Origin: Caballeronia sordidicola
Lineage (GTDB): Bacteria > Pseudomonadota > Gammaproteobacteria > Burkholderiales > Burkholderiaceae
Assembly: GCF_000729995.1 (NCBI RefSeq)
Contig: NZ_JNFG01000031.1
Span: forward strand, 1-64,000
Direction: 5' to 3'
DNA length: 64,000 bases
The position numbers and the translations under genes are program-made. The notes beneath the pieces are model-generated. The model made no database searches. It worked only from the letters and a program-made list of their open reading frames with translations, and had not been told where the DNA came from. Every line of letters starts with the position of its first letter. Position 1 is the stretch's first letter. Below, piece after piece: positions 1 through 8,660 of the stretch.

Positions 1-18
1 GATGTGTATAAGAGACAG
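1..18 (+). other. Nextera adapter remnant (not genomic)
   Basis: GATGTGTATAAGAGACAG is identical to the Tn5 mosaic end used in Nextera libraries, minus its first A. It lies exactly at the first base of the window. It is untrimmed library adapter at a contig end, not host sequence. Confidence 0.93.
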
Positions 19-36
19 CTAGAACCCACCACCCGT

Positions 37-942
37 TCAACCCCGTCCACCGGCGCGAGCGCCCCTCCCCTTGATCATGTCAAAAAGCGCTTGCGCGGCC
101 GGCGACAGCCGCGCAGTCTTTCGAACCACCAGCACCAGCGCACGTGACACCACCGGATCCACGAGTTCAATCGTGCGGATATTCGGATACGCGCCTTTTT
201 GCACCGCAAGCCGCGGGACCACTGCCGCAGCAATACGCTCGGCCACCAGACCGACCGCGGTCGAACTCCGCTGCACTTCGTAGAACGACTGCAACCCCAG
301 CCCATTAGCGCCCAGCGCCGTATCCAGCAAAGCACGATTGCCGCTGACCTGTCCCGCGAATATCAGCGGATACGGGAGCAATTGCTTCCACGCCACCCGC
401 TTGCGCTTAGCCAACGGATGATCCTCGTGACAGATCAAAACATACTGGTCTTCAAGCAGCGGCATCGTCATGAGTTCAGGATGATGCGCGCCCGCGATAT
501 TGATACCAAACTCCGCTTCCCGGCGTAGCACCGCATCGGCCACCGCCGACGACGCGTGATCCAGGATCTTGATCCGGTTATTCGGATACCGCGCCGAATA
601 CTCCTGCATGATGCGCGGCAAATACTGAACCCCGACCGTGGGCACGCATGCAATCGATACATCTCCACGCTCGGCCTTACCCGTCTCGCGTATCTCCAGG
701 AGCGCGTCCCCCAACTCCTCCAGCAAACGCCGCGCTTGCGGCAGGAAATCCCGACCGATCAGACTGAGCGCAATAGAACGCGTCGTCCGCTCCACCAGCG
801 TCACGCCAAGAAAGTCTTCTAGCTTGCGCAAGCGCTGCGTAATCGCCGTCTGCGTGACATGCAATGAGTCGGCAGCATTCTGAAAGCTGCCTTTATCGGC
901 GATGGCAACAAAAGCCTGAACGCCAAGGATGTCGATTTTCAT
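37..942 (-). CDS. LysR-family transcriptional regulator beside aconitase
   Basis: A 301-residue LysR-type regulator of normal length. Residues 1-60 form the winged helix-turn-helix (AADSLHVTQTAITQRLRKLE, then LGVTLVERT). Residues of about 90-295 form the periplasmic-binding-protein-like effector domain. It is transcribed divergently from the aconitase gene 101 bases away, with an inverted repeat between them, so it most likely controls aconitase and the methyltransferase after it and senses a tricarboxylate or related acid. That role is inferred from position; the effector cannot be read from sequence. The start is the ATG at 942. The gene is intact, ending only 19 bases from the adapter at the contig edge. 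Confidence 0.88.
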   Translation of the reverse strand: MKIDILGVQAFVAIADKGSFQNAADSLHVTQTAITQRLRKLEDFLGVTLVERTTRSIALSLIGRDFLPQARRLLEELGDALLEIRETGKAERGDVSIACVPTVGVQYLPRIMQEYSARYPNNRIKILDHASSAVADAVLRREAEFGINIAGAHHPELMTMPLLEDQYVLICHEDHPLAKRKRVAWKQLLPYPLIFAGQVSGNRALLDTALGANGLGLQSFYEVQRSSTAVGLVAERIAAAVVPRLAVQKGAYPNIRTIELVDPVVSRALVLVVRKTARLSPAAQALFDMIKGRGARAGGRG

Positions 943-946
943 AAGA

Positions 947-979
947 AAAATGAACCAATCGGAATAATAAATTCATTTT
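947..979. promoter_or_regulatory. inverted repeat in LysR/aconitase divergent promoter
   Basis: AAAATGAA at 947-954 is mirrored by TTCATTTT at 972-979, with a 17-base AT-rich spacer. It sits just upstream of the LysR start codon, between the two divergent genes. This is the usual place and form of a LysR binding site, although the arms are AT-rich and the match could be partly chance. Confidence 0.45.
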
Positions 980-1043
980 ACGCAGAGATCGGCAATGCGC
1001 AAACTGGCGGCACCCCACACCCCTTCCCGCAGAGGAAACCACC

Positions 1044-3332
1044 ATGTCAGCTCTCGACGACTCCCCCGTTGCAATGGCCACGCGCCTCTATCCCGAGATG
1101 GCGCGCAAACTCGAGATCGTACGCCGCCGTCTCGACAAGCCGCTCACGCTCGCCGACAAAGTACTGCTCGGTCATCTCGACAACCCCGACGATCAGGAAC
1201 TCATTCCCGGCAGCAGCTACCTGAAACTACGCCCCGACCGGGTCGTGTTCCAGGACGTGCTCGGGCAAACCGGCATGCTGCAGTTCATGCAAACGCTGCG
1301 CGAACGCGTGGCCGTCCCGACCAGCATCCACTGCGACCACTTGATCCAGGCGCGTGTTGACGGCGCTTCGGACCTGCGGGTATCGGTGCTGGAAAACAGC
1401 GAGGTCTACGATTTCCTGCGCAGCGCCGCAGCCAAATACGGCGCGGGCTTCTGGGAACCGGGCGCCGGCATCATCCACCAGGTTGTTCTGGAAAACTACG
1501 CATTCCCGGGCGCGTTGATCATCGGCACTGATTCGCACACGCCGAATGCGGGAGGACTGGGCGCGTGCGCGGTGGGTGTCGGCGGCGCGGATGCCGTAGA
1601 GACCATCGCCGGCTTGCCGTGGGAAGTGCTTTATCCAAAGCATATTGCCGTATACCTGACCGGCGCCTTGAACGGCTGGACCGCGCCCAAGGACGTCATC
1701 CTCAACGTGGCAGGCCAGCTCACGGTGTCCGGCGCGACCAACGCGATCGTCGAATACATCGGCCCTGGCGCGCGCACCATCAGCGCAACTGGCAAGGCCA
1801 CCATCACCAACATGGGCGCGGAACTCGGCGCAACAACGTCCATGTTCCCGGCCGATGAACACATGCTCACGTACCTGAACGCAACGGGCCGTGGCGACCT
1901 CGCGCCGTTGATCAGGCAATACACGTCTGCTTTGTTCGAACCGGATGCAGCCGTGGAAGCCAACCCGGAGCGCTACTACGATCGCGTGATCCGCATCGAC
2001 CTGTCTGCGCTGGAACCGTACATTGTCGGACCACATTCGCCCGATCGTGCACGACCGCTCTCGCAACTCGCGGGCGAACTTAAAAGCGCTGGCAACACGA
2101 TTCCCGAAGCCATTTCCGCCGCGCTCATCGGCAGCTGCACGAACTCGTCTTACGAGGACATGAGCCGCGCCGCCGATGTCGCCGCGCAAGCTCGCGCGCA
2201 TGGGTTGAAGGCAGTCGTCCCGTTCCTCGTGACACCGGGTTCGGAACAGGTCCGAGCGACGATTGCACGCGATGGTCAGCTCGACGAACTCGAAGCGCTC
2301 GGCGGCACTGTGCTCGCAAACGCGTGTGGTCCTTGCATCGGCCAGTGGCATCGCGACCCGCGCGTGACGGCTACGCCGAATGCCATCGTCACGTCATATA
2401 ACCGTAACTTTCCGCGCCGCAATGACGGCTCGCCGGCAACCATGAACCTGATCGCCAGTCCGGAAATAGTGACGGCGCTCGCGCTGGCAGGCCGGCTGTC
2501 GTTCAATCCGGCCACGGACTCGCTCACCGGCGCGGACGGCAAGCCGTTCATGCTCACGGCGCCAAAGCCCGCGCCCGAAGTACCACCGACCCGCTTCGCG
2601 CCCGGTCGCACGACCTACGTCGCGCCGCCCGCGGACGGTCGCGATATCACGCTGAGCGTCGACCCGGCCAGCGAGCGCATCCAGTTGATGAAGCCGTGGG
2701 CAGCATGGGATGGGCGTGATTTCACCGGCATGCCGGTCGTGCTGAAAACCCGCGGCAAGACGACGACCGACCACATCTCGCCCGCCGGTCCATGGCTGCG
2801 CTTTCGTGGACATCTGGATAAATTCAGCGACAACCTGCTCAACGGGGCGACCAACGCTTATACGGGCGAAATCGGCAAGACGACGAATGTAATCACGGGC
2901 GAAAGTGGTCTCACGCCTGCGCAAGCGGCCCGTCAATATCGGGCGGCAGCGCAACCATGGGTGGTGATCGGTGATGCGAATTACGGCGAAGGCAGCAGCC
3001 GCGAGCATGCAGCGTTGTCACCACGGCTTCTGGGTGGTGCAGCGGTAGTCGCCCGCAGCTTCGCGCGCATTCATGAGTCGAACCTGAAGAAGCAAGGTCT
3101 GCTTGCACTGACATTCGTCGATTCAGATGACTACGACCGGATCCTGGCCGATGACCGGATCGACTTAGTCGGGCTTGACCGTCTGGCACCGGCAGAACCG
3201 GTCGAGTGCCGTATCAACCACGCGGATGGACGCCGTGAAACCGTGTGGCTCAAGCACTCGTATAGCGCCCCTCAGTTGCAGTGGTTCCGCGCAGGGTCCG
3301 CACTGAACGTTCTGCATGAGTCGGCAGCGTAG
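1044..3332 (+). CDS. aconitate hydratase, mitochondrial type
   Basis: A 762-residue [4Fe-4S] aconitase converting citrate to isocitrate through cis-aconitate. Length and order match the mitochondrial-type branch (about 750-780 residues) rather than the 890-residue AcnA or 860-residue AcnB. Visible landmarks are DSHTPNAGGLG near residue 163, the cluster cysteines in IGSCTNSS near 364 and ACGPCIGQW near 427, and the swivelling C-terminal domain with GDANYGEGSSREHAAL near 645. It is divergent from a LysR gene and is followed, 249 bases on, by trans-aconitate methyltransferase, a fitting partner because aconitase leaks trans-aconitate. Burkholderiaceae usually carry acnA and acnB elsewhere, so this is probably an extra isozyme. 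The start is the ATG at 1044. Confidence 0.93.
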   Translation: MSALDDSPVAMATRLYPEMARKLEIVRRRLDKPLTLADKVLLGHLDNPDDQELIPGSSYLKLRPDRVVFQDVLGQTGMLQFMQTLRERVAVPTSIHCDHLIQARVDGASDLRVSVLENSEVYDFLRSAAAKYGAGFWEPGAGIIHQVVLENYAFPGALIIGTDSHTPNAGGLGACAVGVGGADAVETIAGLPWEVLYPKHIAVYLTGALNGWTAPKDVILNVAGQLTVSGATNAIVEYIGPGARTISATGKATITNMGAELGATTSMFPADEHMLTYLNATGRGDLAPLIRQYTSALFEPDAAVEANPERYYDRVIRIDLSALEPYIVGPHSPDRARPLSQLAGELKSAGNTIPEAISAALIGSCTNSSYEDMSRAADVAAQARAHGLKAVVPFLVTPGSEQVRATIARDGQLDELEALGGTVLANACGPCIGQWHRDPRVTATPNAIVTSYNRNFPRRNDGSPATMNLIASPEIVTALALAGRLSFNPATDSLTGADGKPFMLTAPKPAPEVPPTRFAPGRTTYVAPPADGRDITLSVDPASERIQLMKPWAAWDGRDFTGMPVVLKTRGKTTTDHISPAGPWLRFRGHLDKFSDNLLNGATNAYTGEIGKTTNVITGESGLTPAQAARQYRAAAQPWVVIGDANYGEGSSREHAALSPRLLGGAAVVARSFARIHESNLKKQGLLALTFVDSDDYDRILADDRIDLVGLDRLAPAEPVECRINHADGRRETVWLKHSYSAPQLQWFRAGSALNVLHESAA

Positions 3333-3581
3333 TACGGAGTGCTTGCTTTCAGAATGTAAGCCGCAGCGCCTGGAGCGTGACCCGCCCGAATACGCGCGGC
3401 AGCTTGCAATCCTCACAACCGGCAACGCATGCTCACCAGGTCAGAACCTGCGACCGGTTGCACTCATGCTGTACCTTAGTCGCATCGCGTAGAAGCTTGA
3501 ACATTCACGCCTGCGGTTTCCGGCCTATAAAACCCGTCAAAACCGCATTGCGCTGTCATTCATCTATTGAGGCCTTACACA

Positions 3582-4352
3582 ATGAGCTGGTCTGCCAAGC
3601 AGTATGTAACCTTTGAAAACGAGCGTAATCGTCCCATACACGATCTGCTCGCTGCCGTTCCGGACATCGACGCGCGCACGGTCGTGGACATAGGATGTGG
3701 TCCCGGCAATTCCACCGAAGCGCTCATGGCGCGCTTTCCCACCGCTATAGCGAGCGGATTCGATAGCTCGCCGGACATGATCGAAGCAGCCCGCAAGCGG
3801 CTGCCGCAAGTTCACTTCGAGATAGCCGATATCAAGACATGGAACGCCCCCGGCCCGTTCGATGTGATCCTCGCCAACGCGGTGTTCCAGTGGTTGCCCG
3901 ATCACGCCAGCCTGTTTCCCGCACTCGTCGCAAAGCTTTCACCTGGCGGCAGTCTCGCGGTTCAGATGCCGGACAACCTGGAAGAGCCGGCGCATCGGCT
4001 GATGCGTGAAGTCGCGGCCGACGGCCCTTGGGCGAGCAAACTGTCCGAGGTCACGAAAGCCCGGACACCGATGGCCAGTCCAGCATGGTATTTCGAACTG
4101 CTTCGCTCCTGCGGCGCGAAGCCCGATGTCTGGCGGACTACTTACCATCATGCACTGGCGGGTGGCGCGGACGCGGTCGTCGAGTGGTTCAAGGGAAGTG
4201 GTCTGCGGCCGTTTCTGGAACCGCTTACTGAAGATGAACGACTGGCGTTCCTGGAGCGTTATAAGACAGCGGTTGCGCTGGCTTATCCTGCGTTCCCGGA
4301 CGGAACGGTGCTGCTGCCCTTTCCACGACTGTTCGTGATCGCCGTCCGCTAA
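3582..4352 (+). CDS. tam: trans-aconitate 2-methyltransferase
   Basis: A 256-residue class I SAM-dependent methyltransferase. Motif I is VVDIGCGPGNSTEAL near residues 34-47, the acidic ribose-binding stretch is GFDSSPDMIEAARKRLP, and motif IV is DVILANAVFQWLPDH. The opening MSWSAKQYVTFENERNRP and the NAVFQWLPDH block are typical of Tam, which methylates trans-aconitate so that it no longer inhibits aconitase. The aconitase gene immediately upstream supports the call. The ATG at 3582 was chosen over the in-frame TTG at 3567 because the family starts here. Length equals the usual 250-260 residues. Confidence 0.9.
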   Translation: MSWSAKQYVTFENERNRPIHDLLAAVPDIDARTVVDIGCGPGNSTEALMARFPTAIASGFDSSPDMIEAARKRLPQVHFEIADIKTWNAPGPFDVILANAVFQWLPDHASLFPALVAKLSPGGSLAVQMPDNLEEPAHRLMREVAADGPWASKLSEVTKARTPMASPAWYFELLRSCGAKPDVWRTTYHHALAGGADAVVEWFKGSGLRPFLEPLTEDERLAFLERYKTAVALAYPAFPDGTVLLPFPRLFVIAVR

Positions 4353-4513
4353 GGCCGGCACTGAAGTTGACGCTTGGGTCGCACTGGCAAATCACGTACC
4401 CCACCGGCGCGAACCCAGCCAAACCGCATATAGAACCGCCCCTCGAAAACCCTCGCGCGGGCTGTCTCAAAAAGCGTATATACTGTTTATACCTTTACTC
4501 ATTTGGAGACTCC

Positions 4514-4963
4514 ATGCCCGGACCCGCTACGAAGGCCCCTAGCAAGAAGGCTTTTCATTTCCCCAAGACTGCGGAAACGGCTGCTGCCGAGCCGGCAGTA
4601 AGCAAACGCAAGGCAATCGCCAAAGCAGCGGTCGAGGCGGCAAAGGAAAGCGAAGGCAAGGCAGTCCAGGTGCCTGCTAAATCGAAGGCTAAAGCGGCGC
4701 CCGTCGAGTCCGTCGCCGCCGAAGAGAAAGTCAAACGGCCGAAAAAAGAGAAGGTCGTCCGTGACAGCTTTACGATGCCCAAGTCCGATTACGACAAAAT
4801 CGGCCTGCTGAAGCAAAAATGCCTCGCCAATGGCGTGCACGTCAAAAAAGGCGAGCTCTTGCGGGCAGGTTTGCTCATACTTGAGCGCGCTAACATAGAG
4901 CAACTCACTGCGGCTGTCGCCGCTGTAGAGACAGTCAAAACAGGAAGGCCAGGCAAGTCCTGA
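4514..4963 (+). CDS. Lys/Ala-rich protein with ribbon-helix-helix-like C-terminus
   Basis: A 149-residue basic protein. Residues 1-88 are low-complexity Ala/Lys/Glu, like a histone H1 tail. From about residue 90 the pattern RDSFTMPKSDYDKIGLLKQK followed by VKKGELLRAGLLIL looks like the strand-helix-helix of a ribbon-helix-helix DNA-binding fold. A nucleoid-associated or regulatory role is inferred; no named family was recognised. The ATG at 4514 has GGAG 8 bases upstream. It is monocistronic, with a hairpin 20 bases past its stop. Confidence 0.72.
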   Translation: MPGPATKAPSKKAFHFPKTAETAAAEPAVSKRKAIAKAAVEAAKESEGKAVQVPAKSKAKAAPVESVAAEEKVKRPKKEKVVRDSFTMPKSDYDKIGLLKQKCLANGVHVKKGELLRAGLLILERANIEQLTAAVAAVETVKTGRPGKS

Positions 4964-4982
4964 GCTACCCCAAGCATCTTTT

Positions 4983-5010
4983 AGGCGGCCAATAGTGTTT
5001 CCGGCCGCCT
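4983..5010 (+). terminator. hairpin after the RHH-like gene
   Basis: AGGCGGCC at 4983-4990 pairs with GGCCGCCT at 5003-5010 around a 12-base loop, starting 20 bases after the stop at 4963. There is no downstream T tract on the + strand, so termination strength is doubtful. Confidence 0.35.
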
Positions 5011-5039
5011 GAAGACGCATCGAAAAACAGGCCGCGGGT

Positions 5040-6074
5040 ATGAGACCATTAAGCATAGCCTCCGCAAGCTTTGCGGAGTTCGATGACCTCAATGCCATCC
5101 TGGCGGCCGGTTGCGCGCGCTTCGAATCACGCACGGTGGGCGAAGTACGCGCCGGCGGACACTCCTTCCCCATTCTTACCGCGGCGATCGGATCGAACGA
5201 TCCCAAAGCGCCCGCCATTGGCTTTTTTGGCGGCGTGCACGGCCTGGAGCGCATTGGTACACAGCTGATCCTCGATTACATGCGCGCGCTGCTGCGGCGT
5301 CTCGAATGGGACGAACTGCTGCACGAACAATTGCGCTCGATACGCCTGGTTTTCATGCCCATCGTGAATCCGGGTGGCATGTGGGCACAGACCCGCTCGA
5401 ATCCGAACGGCGTCGACCTGATGCGCAATGCCCCTCAAAGCGCTGAAGGACGCGTCCCCTTCCTTGCGGGCGGCCAGCGTATTGGTTCGTGGTTGCCCTG
5501 GTATCGCGGTCCGCTCCAGGGTTCTCTGGAACTCGAGAGCGCTGCCTTGCTCGATGTCGTGAAGCAGGAGTTGATGACACGCCCGCTGAGCCTTGCACTT
5601 GACTGTCATTCAGGTTACGGCTGGGGCGACAGCATCTGGTTCCCCTATGCGCGAACCAAACAGCAAATGCCCCATCTCCCCGAGATGTACCAGCTCAAGA
5701 CCATGTTCGAACAGGCGTATCCGCATCACGGTTATGCGTTTGAACCGCAAAGCCATCAATACCTGCTTCACGGCGACCTCTGGGACTGCGCGTATGACCA
5801 GACACCCGCGCCCAACGTGTTCCTGCCGATGACGCTGGAACTGGGCTCCTGGCGCTGGATCAGGAAAAACCCCAGCCAGATTTTTTCCCGCCTCGGTATG
5901 TTCAACCCGGTCAAGGCGCATCGGGTTGAACGGGTCTTGCGCCGTCACGCCAACTTCCTGGACTTCCTGACCCGCGCGGCGTTTGCATCGAATAGATGGC
6001 TCCCCAAGGGCGACGTAAGAAAACAGATCCTCGAGCGCGCCATGGAACACTGGCAGCGCAAATCCTCACAATGA
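5040..6074 (+). CDS. M14-type zinc carboxypeptidase-like protein
   Basis: A 344-residue putative metallopeptidase of the M14 (succinylglutamate desuccinylase/carboxypeptidase) group. The zinc-ligand pair H-x-x-E is in GGVHGLERIG (His67, Glu70), the third ligand is His190 in LDCHSGYGWG, and TLELGSW gives a candidate catalytic Glu267. NPGGM and the Asn/Arg-containing RSNPNGVDLMRN match the substrate-carboxylate region of M14 enzymes. No signal peptide is seen, so it is probably cytoplasmic. Its last four bases overlap the start of the following alpha/beta hydrolase (ATGA), so the two are co-translated. The substrate is unknown; a peptide or N-acyl amino acid is plausible. Confidence 0.8.
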   Translation: MRPLSIASASFAEFDDLNAILAAGCARFESRTVGEVRAGGHSFPILTAAIGSNDPKAPAIGFFGGVHGLERIGTQLILDYMRALLRRLEWDELLHEQLRSIRLVFMPIVNPGGMWAQTRSNPNGVDLMRNAPQSAEGRVPFLAGGQRIGSWLPWYRGPLQGSLELESAALLDVVKQELMTRPLSLALDCHSGYGWGDSIWFPYARTKQQMPHLPEMYQLKTMFEQAYPHHGYAFEPQSHQYLLHGDLWDCAYDQTPAPNVFLPMTLELGSWRWIRKNPSQIFSRLGMFNPVKAHRVERVLRRHANFLDFLTRAAFASNRWLPKGDVRKQILERAMEHWQRKSSQ

Positions 6075-6886
6075 GCACGTGGATCTTGTTGCGCGGACTC
6101 ACGCGCGAGGGTCGCCACTGGGGATCGTTTCCCGAACAACTGCGCGTTGAGATGGATTTCAACGGCAGTGCAAACAACATTGCGATGCTCGATCTGCCCG
6201 GGAACGGCCGCGAGAATGCGCTGAGCGCCCCGCTCAACGTGGCGGACATGGTGAAGTTCGTCCGCTCGCGTGCGGCCGAGTCTGGGCTGTTGCCGCCGTA
6301 TCGGCTGGTTGCCATGTCGCTGGGCGGCATGGTCGCGACCAGCTGGGCGCAGCGCTATCCGGACGAGGTCGAACGGCTGGTGCTGATCAACACCAGCATG
6401 CGGCCGTACAGCGCCATGAACGAGCGTCTTCGACCCGAAATTTGGCCTGCTCTCATGCGCGTCGCTGCTGCATGGGCGGATGCCTTGAAGTGCGAAACGA
6501 TCATCCACGACCTGACGTGCAACCGGCTGGACACCCAGTCCGCCGACATCGCCGCTTGGGCTGCGATCAGGCAAAGTGCCGGAGTGAGCGCGGCGAACGG
6601 TCTGCGCCAGCTGTGGGCGGCAGCGCGCTTTCGCGCCGACAAGCACGCGCCCGCTTGCCCTACGCTGCTGCTTTCATCGAGGGCGGACCGGTTGGTCGAT
6701 CCGGTCTGCTCCACGCGCATAGCGGCCCAATGGGGTACTGCGCATGCAATGCATGTGTGGGCCGGCCACGACCTGCCTCACGACGATCCCGTCTGGACGA
6801 GCAAGGCGATTGCCGACTGGCTGCGCACCCGGCAAGAACACGCGGACGAACCGCCTGTTGCGTTCGATGGACGCTCGGTCCTCTAG
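6071..6886 (+). CDS. alpha/beta-fold hydrolase
   Basis: A 271-residue alpha/beta hydrolase. The nucleophile elbow is AMSLGG with Ser83, the acid is probably the Asp in SSRADRLVDP, and the base is His233 in WAGHDLPHDDP. LDLPGNGRE gives the oxyanion-side loop typical of the family. The start ATG at 6071 overlaps the stop of the M14-like peptidase (ATGA), so the pair forms an operon and may act on one substrate in two steps, for example an ester plus an amide. No signal peptide. The exact substrate cannot be told from sequence. Confidence 0.85.
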   Translation: MSTWILLRGLTREGRHWGSFPEQLRVEMDFNGSANNIAMLDLPGNGRENALSAPLNVADMVKFVRSRAAESGLLPPYRLVAMSLGGMVATSWAQRYPDEVERLVLINTSMRPYSAMNERLRPEIWPALMRVAAAWADALKCETIIHDLTCNRLDTQSADIAAWAAIRQSAGVSAANGLRQLWAAARFRADKHAPACPTLLLSSRADRLVDPVCSTRIAAQWGTAHAMHVWAGHDLPHDDPVWTSKAIADWLRTRQEHADEPPVAFDGRSVL

Positions 6887-6965
6887 TCGAACCGGGCCCG
6901 GCACGCGCGGATCAACGGCTTCCCTTGCCCGCACCGTCAATCAAACTCGTTAATCAGCATGCCTA

Positions 6966-8483
6966 TCAAGTATTGACAACGTCGGCTTCCGCCTTCATCT
7001 CGTTCTTGACCTCTGGCGGTCCTGCGAACCGCGTCCTCACGCCAAGGCCATACCAGAACACGGCCATGATCGCGATAAGCAACAAGCTGATGTAGAGCAC
7101 CTTCTCGTTCGGCGGCTGAATCCCGACATAAACAAGCACCGCCCCGCCGAGCACCGCCAGCATCGCAATGGGCTTCGACCACACGCCCAGGTTGAACGGC
7201 CCCTTGCGCACCCATGTCTTGCCTTCAGCGTTCAACCCGGCTGCAACCGGCATCACATAAGAGACGTATAAGAACACCGCGCTGCCCGTCGAGAGCACCG
7301 CGAACGCATCGCCGTATAACGTTGCTCCAATCGCCAGGATTGCCGACACCCAGATCGCGGCGCCCGGCGTGCGATGAGTATTGTTGACCTTCTTGAGCCA
7401 GGTCGATGCAGGCAGTCCACCGTCGCGCGCGAACGCATACATCATCCGTGAACATGACGTGAGGCAAGCGAGACCGCACAAATAGTTCGACAGGAAGATA
7501 CCGATGCCCAGCGACACGCGCAGCCACGCCGGCAGCGTGCTGAGCAGCGCATTGAAGAACCCGCCGCCCTGCTTCACGCCTTCCTTGATGTCCGGCATCA
7601 CGAGCAGGAATGCGCAGACCATGATGTAGCCGAACAACGCCGACCAGAGCACCGCCCGCAGCATGCCCCTCGGCACGTTGCGCGCGGCATCGTGGGTTTC
7701 CTCCGAGGTGTGAGCGGAGGCATCGAAACCGGTGATGGTGTAGATGGTCAGCAAAAGACCCGACAGGAACGCCGCCAGCATGCCTTGCTTGGGCCACGCG
7801 CCGCCGTCGAAACCAGTGAAGTTGCTGAAGTCGATCAGCCGCCCGAAGTCGAACGGCGTCTTCGAAAACCCGAGCAGTGCCAGCGTCAAAAGCAGTGCGA
7901 TCGCGAAGATCAAATAGCCCGAGAGATCGGTCAGGATCGTCGTGATCCGGATACCGCTATGGTTGAGCCACGCCTGAGTCAGCGTCACCGCAGCGATGAA
8001 CGCGGTCTGGTGCCAGAACGTGAGCGAGTCGGGATTGATGCCGAACAGCGGCGCGATCAGCGTCTTGAAGAACGGATCGTAGACGCCGAAATTCACCGAT
8101 GCCACCACGAAGATCAACCCGAGCAGGTTGAACCATGCAGTCGCCCAGCCCCAGCCCTTGTTGCCAAGAATTGAGCTCCAGTGATACAGGCCACCGGCAG
8201 TCGGATAAGACGACGCGATCTGCGCCATTGAAGCCGCAACGACCATCGCAAAGAGCGCGCCGACCGGCCAGCCGATACCGATAGACGCACCGCCCGCCGC
8301 GCTCAATGCCTGCGGAAACGCGGTAATGCCCCCGGCCAGAATACAAATGATCGAGAACGATATGGCGAAGTTCGAGAAGCCGCTCATGCGGCGCGCAAGT
8401 TCCTGGGTATAACCCATGCTCTTGAGTTGCCGGGCGTCGTGGTCCAGCGCGGCGGGCGCGTCGGGCAGATTGACTGGTTCCAT
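6966..8483 (-). CDS. APC-superfamily amino acid/GABA permease
   Basis: A 505-residue membrane transporter with about 12 hydrophobic segments. ARRMSGFSNFAISFSIICIL and GITAFPQAL are characteristic of the amino acid-choline (GABA permease-like) branch of the APC superfamily. The ATG at 8483 is preceded by AGAGGAA, and longer upstream starts lack this and the family N-terminus. It lies 177 bases downstream of and codirectional with the aminobutyraldehyde dehydrogenase, suggesting an operon for taking up and degrading putrescine, GABA or a related amine. Exact substrate is inferred from the neighbour only. Confidence 0.87.
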   Translation of the reverse strand: MEPVNLPDAPAALDHDARQLKSMGYTQELARRMSGFSNFAISFSIICILAGGITAFPQALSAAGGASIGIGWPVGALFAMVVAASMAQIASSYPTAGGLYHWSSILGNKGWGWATAWFNLLGLIFVVASVNFGVYDPFFKTLIAPLFGINPDSLTFWHQTAFIAAVTLTQAWLNHSGIRITTILTDLSGYLIFAIALLLTLALLGFSKTPFDFGRLIDFSNFTGFDGGAWPKQGMLAAFLSGLLLTIYTITGFDASAHTSEETHDAARNVPRGMLRAVLWSALFGYIMVCAFLLVMPDIKEGVKQGGGFFNALLSTLPAWLRVSLGIGIFLSNYLCGLACLTSCSRMMYAFARDGGLPASTWLKKVNNTHRTPGAAIWVSAILAIGATLYGDAFAVLSTGSAVFLYVSYVMPVAAGLNAEGKTWVRKGPFNLGVWSKPIAMLAVLGGAVLVYVGIQPPNEKVLYISLLLIAIMAVFWYGLGVRTRFAGPPEVKNEMKAEADVVNT

Positions 8484-8660
8484 GTGTTTCCTCTTGCTCG
8501 GTTTGACTTCAAAGGGTTGAAGAACGGCGAAGGGACAGCTAAGGGACAAGAAGGCCGGCTAGCAACTGGGCTAAGAACGGGACCGGCTGGAACGCAAGAA
8601 AACAACCATCTTCCACAAGCGGATCGCTGCGAGCCTTCGGCGAGCCTTTAAGCAGGTTCG

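Noticed and set aside
1227-2351. Long open frame opposite the aconitase gene
   Set aside because: It is a mirror frame of a high-GC gene, with Arg/Ala-rich composition and no domain.
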